64,000 nucleotides of DNA from an uncultured Verrucomicrobiota bacterium (GCA_946186275.1 CAMHMO010000003.1:53388-117387); one strand, 5' to 3'. Counted from the first letter of the stretch, positions 35,799 to 46,259 are shown. The notes: a model not told the origin generated them from the sequence alone. Translations and numbers: made by a program.

Positions 35799-36412
35799 CA
35801 GGAATTCGGAGTTTCCGCTTTTTGCGGATTATTAACAATCACACGATCAATAAGACCGTAAGCGCGCGCTTCCTCGGCGGTGAGGAAGAAATCGCGGTCG
35901 GAATCCTTTTCAATGCGCTCGATCGGTTGCCTGCTGTGTTTGGCAAGAACGCCGTTGAGGGTGGCGCGCCAGCGAAGAATTTCTTTCGCGGCAATCGAAA
36001 TGTCCGACGCCTGCCCCGTTGCGCCTCCCGACGGCTGATGGATCATCACACGACTGTTCGGGAGTGCGTAACGTTTTCCGGGTGTTCCCGCCGCAAGCAA
36101 TACCGTCGCCATGCTCGCCGCCTGCCCGATGCAGTAGGTGACAATGTCGCAGTGGAGGAAGTTCATGGTGTCGTAAATCGCCATGCCCGCCGTAACGCTT
36201 CCTCCCGGGCAGTTGATGTACAAATGAACATCTTTCTTGCCGTCCTCCATTTGCAGAAACAACAACTGGGCAATGACGGAATTGGCGACAAAATCATCGA
36301 TGGGGGTGCCGATGAAAACGATGCGATCTTTTAACAGCCGACTGTAAATATCCCACGAACGCTCGCCGCGACCGTCGCGTTCGTAGACATAAGGCAAAGG
36401 AAGGTAGGGCAT
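35798..36412 (-). CDS. clpP: ATP-dependent Clp protease proteolytic subunit ClpP
   Basis: 204 residues with the serine protease triad: serine in [14 protein letters not shown] (near 98), histidine in MIHQPSGG (near 123) and aspartate in [14 protein letters not shown] (near 173). ClpP forms a double-heptamer chamber docked to ClpX. It is placed between tig and clpX, the common order and the order in Chlamydia. Confidence 0.96.
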   Translation of the reverse strand: MPYLPLPYVYERDGRGERSWDIYSRLLKDRIVFIGTPIDDFVANSVIAQLLFLQMEDGKKDVHLYINCPGGSVTAGMAIYDTMNFLHCDIVTYCIGQAASMATVLLAAGTPGKRYALPNSRVMIHQPSGGATGQASDISIAAKEILRWRATLNGVLAKHSRQPIERIEKDSDRDFFLTAEEARAYGLIDRVIVNNPQKAETPNS

Positions 36413-36417
36413 AATGA

Positions 36418-37803
36418 TTACAAAGTAGAAATCTCAGTATCGCCCGATGAAGCCTCTGTTGAAGCCTCGGTGTCCGATGCAGCGACAGTTTCGGTGTTCG
36501 GGTGTGCTTTTTGGAACAATAAGACGAAAAGCCAGTTAATCATTTTCGCCTGAAACGCCTTCATGCGGATATCTTCGCGCAGGGCTTCGTCCTGTTGGAT
36601 CTTTTGCACCAGCTGCTTCGGCGGAATACGCAAACTGCGGGATTCCTGCAGAATAATCGGATCAAAATCGTGACTTTCCAACTTTAATTTTTCTTCTTCG
36701 AAAATTTTCTCGAAGCAAAGGTTCAGCTTTACGCGATCAACGGCAATCGTTCGCGCTTTTTCGTGCAAATCTTCCTTCTGTGCCTCCATCTCTTCGCTTT
36801 TAACGCCGTGCGCCGAAAACAAATTCACCATTTCCCGCAACACCTTGTCGGTCGTGTTTTTAATCCACGTCGGCGGCAAGTCGCTTGTTACCGACTGAAT
36901 GAGAAAATCCGCAATGCGCTGTTTTTGTTTGGAAGCATATTCGTATTCTTTCTGTCGGCGAATGCTTGCTTCGGCAAAAGACGCCAGCTGTTCTGCATCT
37001 TTAACCTGCAGTTTCTTAAATAACTCTTCATCCAACGGCGGCAGTTTGACTTCTCGCACCTCCAGAACGGATACGTGATAGGTACCTTCCTTTTTTCGCA
37101 ACGCTTCAACGGCGAAATCTTCGGGGAAATGCACCGCAATATCCTTTTCGTCACCGGCTTTCAGCCCGATCAACCCCGAAACAATTTCGGGAATGCCGAA
37201 TCCGTCCTTCGCTTCCGCCTCCTCCCAGGTTCCCGTCTGCTTTCCCCACAACGACGGTACGTTTCCGTAACTTTGAACGGGTTTGCCATCGACGGTGCCT
37301 TCGTAGGAAAGCTTTACGTAATCACCCGCTTGCACTGCGCGTTCAACCGTCTCGTACGTCGCGTGTTGCTTCCGCAGGCGATCGATGAAGGCGGTTTTTT
37401 CTTCCTCCGAAACAACGATGTTCATCGGTTCCAGCGGAAAGTTTTTGTAATCGGGCAACGTCAGTTGCGGTGCGACTTCAAATTCCGTTTCCAACATCCG
37501 TCCTTTATCCTTGTCGGAAAGATCCGCCTTTGTGACGGATACAATTTTCAACGACGGTTGTTCATCTCTGATTTGTCGCAACGCCCGTTGCAACAGTTCC
37601 TGACGTATTTCCGCTTCCAGACCATCGCCGAGACGTTGTTTCAGAAGCTCGAAGGGTACTTTCCCTTTTCGAAATCCCGGCAGGGTTGCCGTTGCCTGCA
37701 ACCGCTTTAACACCGACAATTGTGCCCCTTCGCACTCCTTCGCATCAAACGTAACGCTCGCTTTTTGCACTACCGAACTGACGGGTTCAATATGAATTTT
37801 CAC
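36418..37803 (-). CDS. tig: Trigger factor
   Basis: 461 residues. The ribosome-binding N-terminal domain carries [10 protein letters not shown] (about 40-49, close to the GFRxGKxP signature). A central FKBP-like domain (about 155-240, [15 protein letters not shown]) and a helical C-terminal chaperone domain follow. A Ser/Thr/Glu tail ends the protein. It binds nascent chains at the ribosomal exit. First gene of the tig-clpP-clpX-rsmE operon. Confidence 0.93.
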   Translation of the reverse strand: MKIHIEPVSSVVQKASVTFDAKECEGAQLSVLKRLQATATLPGFRKGKVPFELLKQRLGDGLEAEIRQELLQRALRQIRDEQPSLKIVSVTKADLSDKDKGRMLETEFEVAPQLTLPDYKNFPLEPMNIVVSEEEKTAFIDRLRKQHATYETVERAVQAGDYVKLSYEGTVDGKPVQSYGNVPSLWGKQTGTWEEAEAKDGFGIPEIVSGLIGLKAGDEKDIAVHFPEDFAVEALRKKEGTYHVSVLEVREVKLPPLDEELFKKLQVKDAEQLASFAEASIRRQKEYEYASKQKQRIADFLIQSVTSDLPPTWIKNTTDKVLREMVNLFSAHGVKSEEMEAQKEDLHEKARTIAVDRVKLNLCFEKIFEEEKLKLESHDFDPIILQESRSLRIPPKQLVQKIQQDEALREDIRMKAFQAKMINWLFVLLFQKAHPNTETVAASDTEASTEASSGDTEISTL

Positions 37804-37821
37804 AAAATCATCCTTTCTTAC

Positions 37822-38247
37822 TTATTTTTTTACACCGAAACGCCCCGGTCCGATGAACAAAAACGTCAGACCGAGAAACATCATTAACGCCGAAGGTGCG
37901 TATGGCGAGATAAAAAAGAATGCGAGCGACATCCGTTGCCACGCGCCGAGCAGTCCCATGACCGAAACGGTTGCCATGGCGCATCGAAAATAAAAGCCCA
38001 GGATGGTAAAAATTCCGCAGGTAATCAGCAAAAGCGCAACGATGATGCCCCAGAAAATACTTGAAAACGGCAAGCCGACAGCGGTTGCCGCTTCGCCGAG
38101 ATGTTTTAACGCCGCCCCGCTACGTAACGAACAGACGCCGTGCACCGTCAGGCAGATCCCGAAAAGCACGCGAAACAGTAACAGACCGAAGTCCTGCTTC
38201 TCGAAAAACTGAGCCATCTTGGGTGCCGCTATTTGTCTGTCCTCCAC
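37822..38247 (-). CDS. DoxX-family inner-membrane protein
   Basis: 141 residues with four hydrophobic helices and the DoxX opening GLLLFRVLFGICLTVHGVCSLRSG. Members of this family have varied or unknown roles, some in redox stress. A second in-frame ATG at 38215-38217 (MAQFFEKQDFG) fits the family start better and would give 131 residues. It lies 18 bases upstream of tig in the same direction and may be co-transcribed. Confidence 0.72.
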   Translation of the reverse strand: MEDRQIAAPKMAQFFEKQDFGLLLFRVLFGICLTVHGVCSLRSGAALKHLGEAATAVGLPFSSIFWGIIVALLLITCGIFTILGFYFRCAMATVSVMGLLGAWQRMSLAFFFISPYAPSALMMFLGLTFLFIGPGRFGVKK

Positions 38248-38508
38248 GCTTTAAGCCGCCATCATAAAACTGCCATCTGTTCCCGCAAACACCCGACGAC
38301 ATACATCTTTATCCGATTGTCGCCACCGCTTTAAACCACCGTTACCAAGTTTGTCACCCGTCTTAACGCGCATACCCGACGGTACCCGAAAAATCATTCC
38401 GAAGCAACCGAAAAATACCGCTTTGTTATTTATGAACGGTACAAAACCACCCCCGCCTACGACTGTATCGTGTCGGCAATATACACCGTTCGGTCAAGCC
38501 CGGGTGTC

Positions 38509-38751
38509 CTAATCGTCGGCTTTACTTTTGTCGGACGGTTTGTTTTTCTCGATTTTTTCGAGATAAAACTTTTGGCTTTTTTCATCGTAGCTGACGATGT
38601 AAGCATCCTTCCCCTTTGACGCATCTCCCCAAAAGACCGTCTGTTGTCCCGTCCGCGGATGAACGATTTGCTCCGCAACATAGTCCGCGAAACAAGCCGA
38701 CTTTCCGACCGTTGCTACCACAACCCCCAACATGAAACATTTACCTTTCAT
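38509..38751 (-). CDS. Small Sec-exported protein of unknown function
   Basis: 80 residues with a signal peptide (MKGKCFMLGVVVATVGKSACFA, cleavage near 22). The mature part has a short beta pattern (YVAEQIVHPRTGQQTVFWGD, AYIVSYDEKSQKFYLEKIEK) and a charged tail. A strong AAAGGAGG ribosome-binding site lies 8 bases before the ATG, unusual in this window where many genes have none. No family recognised. Confidence 0.6.
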   Translation of the reverse strand: MKGKCFMLGVVVATVGKSACFADYVAEQIVHPRTGQQTVFWGDASKGKDAYIVSYDEKSQKFYLEKIEKNKPSDKSKADD

Positions 38752-39126
38752 GGCATCTCCTCCTTTAAAGAATTAGAAAAAAAATGATGTGATGCGTCAA
38801 TACAAATGAAGACGAAATGCTATGAATTTGATGTTAAACGGCATTGTGAATTTAAAAATGTGCTCCGCAGGTGTTTCAACGAGAGGTGGTTGAAGGGCTT
38901 CGACGGTTTTGTGTACAAATTCGTACGGAGATGTGCTCCGTTTAACATGAAATGACATGTTTAAGAGGTGCACAGTCCGTTCCGCGAATGTAGGTTGCTT
39001 GGTGATTTTCGAAAGATTTGTGAAATCGGATATCGAAATTTCGGCTACAAAGACCGTTTTTTGGTTTTTTTTAATAAAACAAAAAAAAGCGCGTTTTTCC
39101 GCTTTTTGACAGCTGCCATTGTTGCC
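38752..39126. other. Gap with an 11-base inverted repeat and the T3SS terminator
   Basis: No gene seen. ATGTTAAACGG (38831-38841) and CCGTTTAACAT (38938-38948) are exact inverted copies about 100 bases apart. Inside the right arm ACGGAG-ATGTG-CTCCGT forms its own small hairpin. The sequence ATGTGCTCCG occurs twice. This may be a small structured RNA or a miniature element. The T3SS terminator lies at the right end. Confidence 0.35.
39081..39107 (-). terminator. Terminator of the T3SS operon
   Basis: On the minus strand AAAAAGCG (39100-39107) pairs with CGCTTTTT (39084-39091) and is followed by further T. It sits 20 bases past the sctR stop codon. Confidence 0.65.
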
Positions 39127-39906
39127 TCATCGATACGTCAACGCCAGTGCTTCGACGATTTTGTCCCAGCCGTTGACCAGCACAAACAGCATCAGTTTGA
39201 ACGGCAACGAAATGGTCATCGGCGAAACCATCATCATGCCCATGGCGAGCAGAATGTTCGAAACCACCAAATCGATGACGATAAACGGCAAATAAATCAG
39301 AAAGCCGATTTCGAATGCCGCGGTCAGTTCGGACAAAACGAACGACGGAACGATAAGCAATAAACTTGAATCGTCCAAGTCCTCCAAATAGGCTTTCGGC
39401 CACAATTTCCTGGCGATGGATTTGAAAAATGCGCTGTGTTTCGGGGTTGAATGTTTGGTCAAGAAGTCCGTCAGCGGTTGTTTGACGTAATTAAAAATTG
39501 CCCCCAATTCGTCCGCTTTGTTGCGAACGGTTTGTGCGGCAGGGAATAAATTCGCAAGCCAATCGGAACTTTGCTTTTTTGCGAACGGTTGCATAGACTG
39601 CGGCAGTTTGAAGGTATCGGGATGCGCTTTGCGATCTTCCAGTGTCGTATTGGCTTCGGTCACGCGTTGAATGCTTTCCTGCAACGTCGGTGCCATGATG
39701 TAAATCGTCAGCACAATCGCCAAGCCGTTAAGCACCATGTTCGGCGGAACCTGTTGCAATCCCATTGCCTGACGCAACAAATTCATCACCACCACCAGTT
39801 TGATGAAGGACGTGACCATCATCGCAACGAACGGCACAAGTGCCAACGTTACGAGCAGGATCATGATCCCGGCGGAATCGTAGATGAAAGGGCTTGTGTC
39901 CGGCAT
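39127..39906 (-). CDS. sctR: T3SS export apparatus protein SctR
   Basis: 259 residues of the YscR/FliP family: N-terminal helices with LALVPFVAMMVTSFIKLVVVMNLLRQAMGLQQVPPNMVLNGLA, then IVPSFVLSELTAAFEIGFLIYLPFIVIDLVVSNILLAMGMMMVSP. It forms the entry pore of the export gate with SctS and SctT. The periplasmic part between the helix pairs (about 75-170) is some 40 residues longer than usual. sctS, sctT, sctU and sctV are not in the window. Last gene of the operon. Confidence 0.93.
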   Translation of the reverse strand: MPDTSPFIYDSAGIMILLVTLALVPFVAMMVTSFIKLVVVMNLLRQAMGLQQVPPNMVLNGLAIVLTIYIMAPTLQESIQRVTEANTTLEDRKAHPDTFKLPQSMQPFAKKQSSDWLANLFPAAQTVRNKADELGAIFNYVKQPLTDFLTKHSTPKHSAFFKSIARKLWPKAYLEDLDDSSLLLIVPSFVLSELTAAFEIGFLIYLPFIVIDLVVSNILLAMGMMMVSPMTISLPFKLMLFVLVNGWDKIVEALALTYR

Positions 39907-39936
39907 AGGAAGCGGCTTTTCGGGTTTAAGGCTTCA

Positions 39937-40983
39937 TTATTTAAGCGATAAATGCGTGATGCGTACGCCAAGGTGGTCGTTGATTTGAACCCATTCGCCC
40001 TGCCCGATGCAATGTCCGTTCGCCAGAATTTGCACCTGTTCGTCGGGCTTTTGGTCCAATTCAAACGTGTAACCTTCGTGCAACTGCTGCAATTGTTCGA
40101 AGGTGAGCTCTTTTTTGCCCGCTTCGAAGGCAATCACCACTGGCAGTCGTTCCATCGGAAACGCGGCTTTTTCGGGTTCCGCCGATCCGTCGGCAATCGC
40201 ATTATCTCCTTCGAGTTCGGATAATTCGGCATCGTCGTCGGGCATGACTCCGACGGGTAAATCATGATTTTCTTCTTCCATAAGCAAACCGGTAACGCAA
40301 AATTGTTGTTCCTTTTTTTCGGCAAAAAACGCGGCTTTCCCGCAGTAAAATTTGACGCGATCGCGCGGCGTCTGCGACAGGATGATGTCCCCGACGCGCA
40401 ACGATTTGAGTTCTTCAACCGTCAAACGCGCCTGTCCCGTCAATAAGCGGAATGGGAAAATGCACGCATTGCCGCTCAAGCCTTCGGTCGAACTGTTCTT
40501 TTGGTAAATTTTCTCCATCAGTTGCGGAGCGGCATTATCGCCGTCTTCGATAATGTAGAGGCGGTAAAGGTTCTTTTCGGCATTGCTCCAATCAAAGTAG
40601 AGCGTATTCGGAATGGTTTGAATGCTCCAATGGCTTTCGCGAATTTTTAAAGTTTCGTGAAATTGCAGAAAAATTTCGCAAATATCCTCGCGCAACGTTT
40701 CCAGGAACAAATTTAAAAAATCCTTTCCGAGCGCATTGATGTCCAACCCTGCCAATTCGGGTTCCAAAAATTCGCACAAACCCTGTTCGGGCGCGAAGAA
40801 GTAGACGGTTTTCCCTTTCCAAATGTAACTTAATACCGCACCGCGCGTGAACGTCTGACAGCCGCCGATTTTGAAAAAACATTCGTTTTCCCGATACTTA
40901 AACGGCAACGGTTCGCGCCAGACGTTTCCCAGGCGTACGTACGCCGGCGGCAACGAAATCCTCGGTTTAAAGCGTTCCGTCAT
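39937..40983 (-). CDS. sctQ: T3SS cytoplasmic sorting-platform protein SctQ
   Basis: 348 residues. The C-terminal 75 residues form a SpoA (SPOA/FliN-like) domain: FEAGKKELTFEQLQQLHEGYTFELD... GQGEWVQINDHLGVRITHLS. A second, weaker SpoA-like segment (LKSLRVGDIILSQTPRDRVKFYCG) lies near 195-225. SctQ forms pods below the injectisome together with SctK and SctL. Overlaps sctP by four bases. Confidence 0.85.
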   Translation of the reverse strand: MTERFKPRISLPPAYVRLGNVWREPLPFKYRENECFFKIGGCQTFTRGAVLSYIWKGKTVYFFAPEQGLCEFLEPELAGLDINALGKDFLNLFLETLREDICEIFLQFHETLKIRESHWSIQTIPNTLYFDWSNAEKNLYRLYIIEDGDNAAPQLMEKIYQKNSSTEGLSGNACIFPFRLLTGQARLTVEELKSLRVGDIILSQTPRDRVKFYCGKAAFFAEKKEQQFCVTGLLMEEENHDLPVGVMPDDDAELSELEGDNAIADGSAEPEKAAFPMERLPVVIAFEAGKKELTFEQLQQLHEGYTFELDQKPDEQVQILANGHCIGQGEWVQINDHLGVRITHLSLK

Positions 40984-42383
40984 GTCGTTTCCTCCTCATC
41001 TGCCGATTGATAATCGAAACGGTTGCGCGAACGTCCGTCCTGCGGTTGCGAAAGTTCCGATGAAGCCTGCGATGACGGAACCCGCACTGAAATCGCGCGG
41101 TACGTTTTCAATTCTCCCTGTAAGTATGTCTGCAAATCCGATTGGTGTTGTTGCAGAAATTGAACGCTGTCCTTGTTTTGTGACACCAGCCGTATATCCA
41201 GCGAAGTGCCGTTTTGTGTAAATTGCACCTCCGTGTCCTGCAACAGCTGCGGTGACAGCTGAACCGTCACGGTACGATTGTCGTTCAGAGCGCTCGAAGA
41301 AACCAAAATCCGATCGATAATGTGGTCGCGTATTTGTTGCGCAATGAGCATTGCCTGCGACTTTTGTGTTTGTTGCGTGGCGGTTGACTCTTGTACGGGA
41401 GTGGTATTGTCGTTCGGTGTTCGCAAAAACGGAATGGTATCGACAACGGCGGTTCTGTGTGTATCGGAAGGATTGTCGGAAGAACGCGGACGTTCGCGGG
41501 TTTCCGTCGGTTTGGTTACGGACGTATTTGCCGAAACCGCATCGTTTGTATCGAACGACCGTGCCGATGTGCCAAAAGCAAACGTTCCGTCTTTCGCGAC
41601 TGCCACCGAAGTCTTTGCGAATATCGAAGTATTCGTAGCGGCTGAAGTTCCCGAAGTACGTGTTCCCGTCGACACCGTCGGATTTTGAAGTTCGCGAAGA
41701 AGCGTTGCGGGACTTTTGAGCGTCGGCGACGGTTGCGGAAGATTGGAGCGGTATCGTGAAACGCTTTCGGAAAAATTCGTCTTATTCTCGCCTGACAAAG
41801 TCCGCAACGGCGTGTCCGTCGGCAGTGTCTCGGTATTTGTAAAAGTTTCGCGAAAATCTTTTGTGTTATTTAAGGATATTTTCGACGGGTCGGGTACTTC
41901 GAAAAACGGTGACTTATACAGAACATGTTCTTCGTTCGTTACGTTGTTCGTCGGTGTCCTGCCGGAAGCTTTAAGTGCGGAACTTTGGGAAGGTATATCG
42001 AATTTCATCGATTTTTCATGAAAGTCTTTGCGGGAACCGTCGGTACTTTGGTTTTGGGACGAACGGGGTGATTTGCCGGAAACGAAAGGCGGCGTATGTC
42101 CGTCATTGTTCCCGAAAAGTATCCGTTCGTTCGGTGCCGAATGCTTTAAAACGGGACTTTCGGATGCATCGCGTCTTGTTTCGCTTTCGGCGGTCGAGGT
42201 GCTTTCCGTTTCTTTTGATTGAGACTTGCAATGTAACTGTTCCCGAAATTGAGCAACATTTTCGGGATCGACCAATAAATGTTTGATGTCAACGGGAACA
42301 CTTTCACCCGCATCGGTCGGGGCGGTTAACGCAACCTCGGGCTCGCGGGCGATGTCCGTTCCAATCGAAAGTTCTTCATTCAT
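40980..42383 (-). CDS. sctP: T3SS needle-length/substrate-switch protein SctP
   Basis: 467 residues. The first 330 are Ser/Thr/Asn/Pro-rich and disordered, as in needle rulers. The C-terminal part (about 360-450) has the SctP/FliK pattern: NRTVTVQLSPQLLQDTEVQFTQNGTSLDIRLVSQN... LQTYLQGELKTYRAISVRVP. Such proteins measure needle length and switch export to later substrates. Position between sctO and sctQ matches the usual order. It overlaps both neighbours. Confidence 0.8.
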   Translation of the reverse strand: MNEELSIGTDIAREPEVALTAPTDAGESVPVDIKHLLVDPENVAQFREQLHCKSQSKETESTSTAESETRRDASESPVLKHSAPNERILFGNNDGHTPPFVSGKSPRSSQNQSTDGSRKDFHEKSMKFDIPSQSSALKASGRTPTNNVTNEEHVLYKSPFFEVPDPSKISLNNTKDFRETFTNTETLPTDTPLRTLSGENKTNFSESVSRYRSNLPQPSPTLKSPATLLRELQNPTVSTGTRTSGTSAATNTSIFAKTSVAVAKDGTFAFGTSARSFDTNDAVSANTSVTKPTETRERPRSSDNPSDTHRTAVVDTIPFLRTPNDNTTPVQESTATQQTQKSQAMLIAQQIRDHIIDRILVSSSALNDNRTVTVQLSPQLLQDTEVQFTQNGTSLDIRLVSQNKDSVQFLQQHQSDLQTYLQGELKTYRAISVRVPSSQASSELSQPQDGRSRNRFDYQSADEEETT

Positions 42384-42858
42384 GGCGCGCCTTGGTTTTA
42401 AAATCTTCCAATTCCTTATCCTGCGTAAATTCGTCCAGACGCCGCATGTCCTCCTTCCAAATTTTTTTATGCTCTTCGATCTTGTCCATTTCCTTCCGTG
42501 CCTGCGTCAATGCCTGCGCGCATTCCCGAACCTTCTCGTGCGCCTCGTCGCGTTTATTATGAGCTTTTTCGACCTCAACGGCAAGTTTCATTTGATGTTC
42601 GTCCAGCTTTCCGAGCTTGAAAGCAATAATGTCCATGTAGTTGCGCCTGAACTTAACCTTTTCAAGTGCCAGTTCGTAAATTCTTTGGATAAACTTCGGC
42701 TTTTTTTGAATAAAATCCGCCTCTTTGTCCTGCTGTTCCTTTAAAAATTGCTCCGCCTCGCGCAACGCCTGTTTGGCTTTAAGCAGTGCCGTTTCGGCGG
42801 CATCCTTGCGACGATCGCGAATGCGCAAAATATCCCGGAGTTCGTATTTGGCACTCAT
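42376..42858 (-). CDS. sctO: T3SS stalk protein SctO
   Basis: 160 residues, almost entirely alpha-helical coiled coil with a very high charge density ([35 protein letters not shown] and so on). SctO (FliJ/YscO) is the two-helix stalk that links the ATPase to the export gate. Identification rests on coiled-coil character, size and place just after sctN. Overlaps sctN by four and sctP by eight bases. Confidence 0.85.
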   Translation of the reverse strand: MSAKYELRDILRIRDRRKDAAETALLKAKQALREAEQFLKEQQDKEADFIQKKPKFIQRIYELALEKVKFRRNYMDIIAFKLGKLDEHQMKLAVEVEKAHNKRDEAHEKVRECAQALTQARKEMDKIEEHKKIWKEDMRRLDEFTQDKELEDFKTKARHE

Positions 42859-44180
42859 GCATTGACGATTTGGATCATGCGTTCGATCGTTTCTTTAAAG
42901 GAAGTTTTCTCCGACAAACCCTGTCGCAGGAATTCGTTCAGCTGCGGCATTTTATCGATGGCTTCGTCCGTTTCGGCGTCGCTGCCCTTTTTGTATTCGC
43001 CGATGCGCAACAGCAATTCCACCTCTTGATATTTGGCAAGCAGACTGCGAAATTTTCCCGCTGCCGCTTTGTGTTCCTTGTCGATAATGGCGTTCATGCA
43101 ACGGCTGATGCTCGCCAAAATATCAATCGCAGGGTAATGATTGGCGGACGCCAGTTTGCGCGACAGAATAATATGCCCGTCCAGGATGGAGCGCGTTTCG
43201 TCGGCAATCGGTTCCGTCATGTCGTCGCCTTCCACCAGGATGGTGTAAAGCGCGGTAATGGAGCCTTTCTCCGATTGTCCGGCGCGTTCCATCAGTTTCG
43301 GCAATGTTGCAAACACCGACGGCGGAAAACCGCGCCGTGTCGGAGGTTCGCCCGCCGCCAGTCCGATTTCACGTTGCGCGCGTCCGAAACGCGTTACGCT
43401 GTCCATCAAGAGAAGGACTTTCTTCCCTTTGTCCCGAAAATATTCGGCGACACTGGTGGCGACATAGGCGGCTTTTAAACGTTCCGTGGAGGAACGATCG
43501 GAAGTGGCGATGACCAACACCGAATGTTTGAGTCCTTCTTCGCCCAAATCTTTTTCGACGAACTCGCGCACTTCGCGTCCGCGTTCGCCGATGAGGGCTA
43601 AGATCGTGACTTCCGCTTCCGTATTGCGGATGATTTGTGCCAACAGCGTACTTTTGCCGCCGCCAGCCGCCGCAAAAATTCCCAGACGTTGCCCTTCGCC
43701 GCAAGTGAGAAGACCGTCAAGCGCGCGCAAACCGAGCGAAATCGGTGTATCAATCGGCTTTCGGGTCATGGGAGGCGGCGGATCGGCATAAACGGGATAG
43801 TAGGTTTCGGGTTCGAACGGTCCTTTGGTGTCCGCATCACTGACGTTGCCCAATCCGTCTAACACCCGCCCGAGCAATCCCATGCCCACGGGGACGCTGT
43901 GGGTGCGTCCCGACGGAATGACCTGCGTGGAGGAAGAGATGCCGTTGACTTCGCCCAAAGGCGTCAACAGAGCCGCATCCTGTTCAAATCCGACCACCTC
44001 CGCCAATGCGTCGCTTTGGTCGTTCGGATTATGCAACGTACACAGTTCGCCGATTTTAACGCCCGGCACATAGGCTTTAATCATACTTCCGACCACCTGC
44101 AACACCTTCCCTTTGGTGACCAGGGAAGACGTTGCCTGGATGGTGCGCGTAAAGAAGCCGTTCGGGAAAAGCGTGTCCAT
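42855..44180 (-). CDS. sctN: T3SS ATPase SctN
   Basis: 441 residues, F1-ATPase beta-like. Walker [12 protein letters not shown] near 169-179, the [13 protein letters not shown] block near 195, Walker [22 protein letters not shown] near 254-275 and the C-terminal helical domain with [17 protein letters not shown]. It releases chaperones and unfolds substrates at the base of the injectisome. It is more similar to SctN than to FliI by context and lacks any flagellar neighbours. Confidence 0.96.
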   Translation of the reverse strand: MDTLFPNGFFTRTIQATSSLVTKGKVLQVVGSMIKAYVPGVKIGELCTLHNPNDQSDALAEVVGFEQDAALLTPLGEVNGISSSTQVIPSGRTHSVPVGMGLLGRVLDGLGNVSDADTKGPFEPETYYPVYADPPPPMTRKPIDTPISLGLRALDGLLTCGEGQRLGIFAAAGGGKSTLLAQIIRNTEAEVTILALIGERGREVREFVEKDLGEEGLKHSVLVIATSDRSSTERLKAAYVATSVAEYFRDKGKKVLLLMDSVTRFGRAQREIGLAAGEPPTRRGFPPSVFATLPKLMERAGQSEKGSITALYTILVEGDDMTEPIADETRSILDGHIILSRKLASANHYPAIDILASISRCMNAIIDKEHKAAAGKFRSLLAKYQEVELLLRIGEYKKGSDAETDEAIDKMPQLNEFLRQGLSEKTSFKETIERMIQIVNA

Positions 44181-44184
44181 GGGA

Positions 44185-44820
44185 TTACTTCAAACTTGCC
44201 CGGACGGCTTTGATGAGGGTTTCCAGTTGCAACGGGATACTTGCATCCAAAATACCCGTTTCGGTTTCGAGAAGGCAGGAATCGATCGGAAGTTCTTTGT
44301 CGGCAACGACTTCGATGTGTTTCAGCGACGGATGCTGCGCAATCAATTCGTCCGTTTTGCTTTTGAGCAATACAAGCTGATCGGGATGCACCGAAATATG
44401 AAGGGTTTTCTCCTCCGACAAGGTTTTAATCGATTGCTTTACCAGCTGATACATGCGTTCTTCCGGCGGAATTTCGCCGAGAATTTTCAGAAACAGATCC
44501 TTCAACGTTTGAACGAAGGTTTGTTCGAGCAACGAAAAGTAGCGGATGCCGTTTCCCGTCATCGAAAAAATCATTTCGAGCATCTTTTGTTGACACTGCT
44601 TCTCGCTCTCCGCTTGTGCATTTTTAAATAATTCGTCGCATTCGGACTGCGCGTTTTCCTTCATGAGTTTGATTTGAACATCGGCGTGTTCGAGGAGTTT
44701 TTGCTTCTTTTTTTGCGCAATTTTCAAAATCTCTTCCGCCTTTGCGTGCAGCATGTATTCGTCGCAACGGACGATGCGATCGGCGGGACAAAATTGTTTC
44801 GAACTCTTTAAAATCAGCAT
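44185..44820 (-). CDS. sctL: T3SS ATPase stator SctL
   Basis: 211 residues, FliH/YscL-like: an N-terminal region leading into a long helix ([34 protein letters not shown]...), then a mixed domain with [33 protein letters not shown], which matches the family motif ending in a glycine-rich strand. SctL dimers connect SctN to SctQ. Position between sctK and sctN fits. Confidence 0.9.
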   Translation of the reverse strand: MLILKSSKQFCPADRIVRCDEYMLHAKAEEILKIAQKKKQKLLEHADVQIKLMKENAQSECDELFKNAQAESEKQCQQKMLEMIFSMTGNGIRYFSLLEQTFVQTLKDLFLKILGEIPPEERMYQLVKQSIKTLSEEKTLHISVHPDQLVLLKSKTDELIAQHPSLKHIEVVADKELPIDSCLLETETGILDASIPLQLETLIKAVRASLK

Positions 44821-44823
44821 ATT

Positions 44824-45462
44824 TTAAAAAACCTCCGTTTCTTTTAGAAGATGTTGGCAGATGTTAAACAGCTGCTGTTGAAGGTGCGGATCGATGACGT
44901 GTTGAAAATTCCACGTCGAGTTGTTGTGGAACTTTAAAACAAAACGTTGGAGCAGCGGTTCCGGTTGTTGCGTCCACAGGTATTCCGTCAAAAATTTTCC
45001 GACGGTGTGAATTCTTTGTGCCGTTTCGCCGTTGCTCGGCGGAACCGCGATGCTTTTCAGCATCGGCGCATACAAACTGCCGCGATGCAAAGCAAAATCG
45101 TAACCTTTTTCGGAAATCAGTTCCAGCAGAAGCTTTTTCTTAAAGTAACCGATGGTCGTTTTGACTTCGTCCAAAAAATACAACGCGCCGAGCAAATTCT
45201 TAAATGTGCTCCATTGTTGCGACGATAAGTCTAAAAAATCGCAATACGGGTGTTGCGACAGTTCCTCCGAAAGGGGTTTTAACTTCAGATGACGGAAAAG
45301 ATGCGTGAAGACCTTGAATTTCAGCCGCGGATGTTTCAGTGCCGTGAAGTTGTGCAGTGCTTTCGGCAGGAATGGTTCCAAAAAAGACGGATGAACGGAT
45401 AACCGAAAATTGCGGTCAACCGTTTGCCGTATCCGTTCCGATCGTGTGGCTTCCGTTGTCAC
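44824..45462 (-). CDS. sctK: T3SS sorting-platform protein SctK
   Basis: 212 residues, soluble, helical, with an N-terminal LSVHPSFLEPFLPKALHNF stretch. The family is poorly conserved, so the call rests on size, composition and the place between sctJ and sctL. SctK caps the cytoplasmic pods under SctD. Its start overlaps the sctJ stop by four bases. Confidence 0.7.
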   Translation of the reverse strand: MTTEATRSERIRQTVDRNFRLSVHPSFLEPFLPKALHNFTALKHPRLKFKVFTHLFRHLKLKPLSEELSQHPYCDFLDLSSQQWSTFKNLLGALYFLDEVKTTIGYFKKKLLLELISEKGYDFALHRGSLYAPMLKSIAVPPSNGETAQRIHTVGKFLTEYLWTQQPEPLLQRFVLKFHNNSTWNFQHVIDPHLQQQLFNICQHLLKETEVF

Positions 45463-46259
45463 TGTGATTCACCGTCGTCCTTTGTTTCGGTTGAGGGTTG
45501 GTCTTCGGTCGGTTGCCCTTTGAAATGTTTCAGCAAAAACAGCACACCGACACCGCTTAAAATCCCCAGCACGAAACAGACGCCCAAAAGCGTGAAGAAC
45601 GGAGCGACCGAAGCGATGTTGACCTTGACTCCGAGAATGTCCTTCGTGTTCGGCTTTTTCGCGTTTGCGAACGGCAGGCGATCGTTCGGATTGGAAGCCG
45701 GAAACATCGACAGATTAACCTTGTCGTAGGAAAGCCCTTCGATGCTGTTGGTCACCAGCTGCCGGATTTCGCGCGAGCAATCGTCCAGATTAATTTGCGG
45801 CAGGTAAGAAATGAAGACGGACGCCGATGAAGGCGTAAATTTTTCCGTGTACGGATCGTTATCGGGCAACACGATGTGAACGCGGGCGGTAACAACGCCG
45901 TGAATGTGCGTCAACGTTTCCGCGAGTTCGTCCGAAAGCGCATGCATAAAGCGAATGCGCTCCTCCGTCGGCGACGAAACCAATCCCGATTTTTTAAACG
46001 CTTCGCCCAACGACGAGAACGTGTCCTTTGGGTAGCCGGCTTCGTTGAGAAGTTGAACGCCCTGCGAAAATTGCGCCGTATCGACGGTTAAATCCCAGGT
46101 GTTCTCCGCACCGGCAATTTTGGTGCAGGCAATGTCGTTCGACAATAAAATCGCCGCCATGTCGTTGACTTCTTTTTCCGGCAAACCTTTATACAAGATT
46201 TGTTGTCCGCATCCCGCCAACGACAGCAGGCTCAAAGAAATCAACGCACGCTTCTTCAT
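45459..46259 (-). CDS. sctJ: T3SS inner-membrane ring lipoprotein SctJ
   Basis: From ATG 46257-46259 the product has 266 residues. The lipoprotein signal peptide ends in LSLAGC, the lipobox. The YscJ/FliF ring domains follow: LYKGLPEKEVNDMAAILLSNDI, then FMHALSDELAETLTHIHGVVTARVHIVLPDNDP, and a C-terminal membrane helix (about 213-240). With SctD it forms the inner-membrane ring. A longer open frame to 46340 overlaps sctI and is not needed. Confidence 0.94.
   Translation of the reverse strand: MKKRALISLSLLSLAGCGQQILYKGLPEKEVNDMAAILLSNDIACTKIAGAENTWDLTVDTAQFSQGVQLLNEAGYPKDTFSSLGEAFKKSGLVSSPTEERIRFMHALSDELAETLTHIHGVVTARVHIVLPDNDPYTEKFTPSSASVFISYLPQINLDDCSREIRQLVTNSIEGLSYDKVNLSMFPASNPNDRLPFANAKKPNTKDILGVKVNIASVAPFFTLLGVCFVLGILSGVGVLFLLKHFKGQPTEDQPSTETKDDGESQ

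Noticed and set aside
42855..44180. Flagellar FliI instead of SctN
   Set aside because: No flagellar genes nearby. All neighbours are injectisome parts, including a needle subunit and rod protein.
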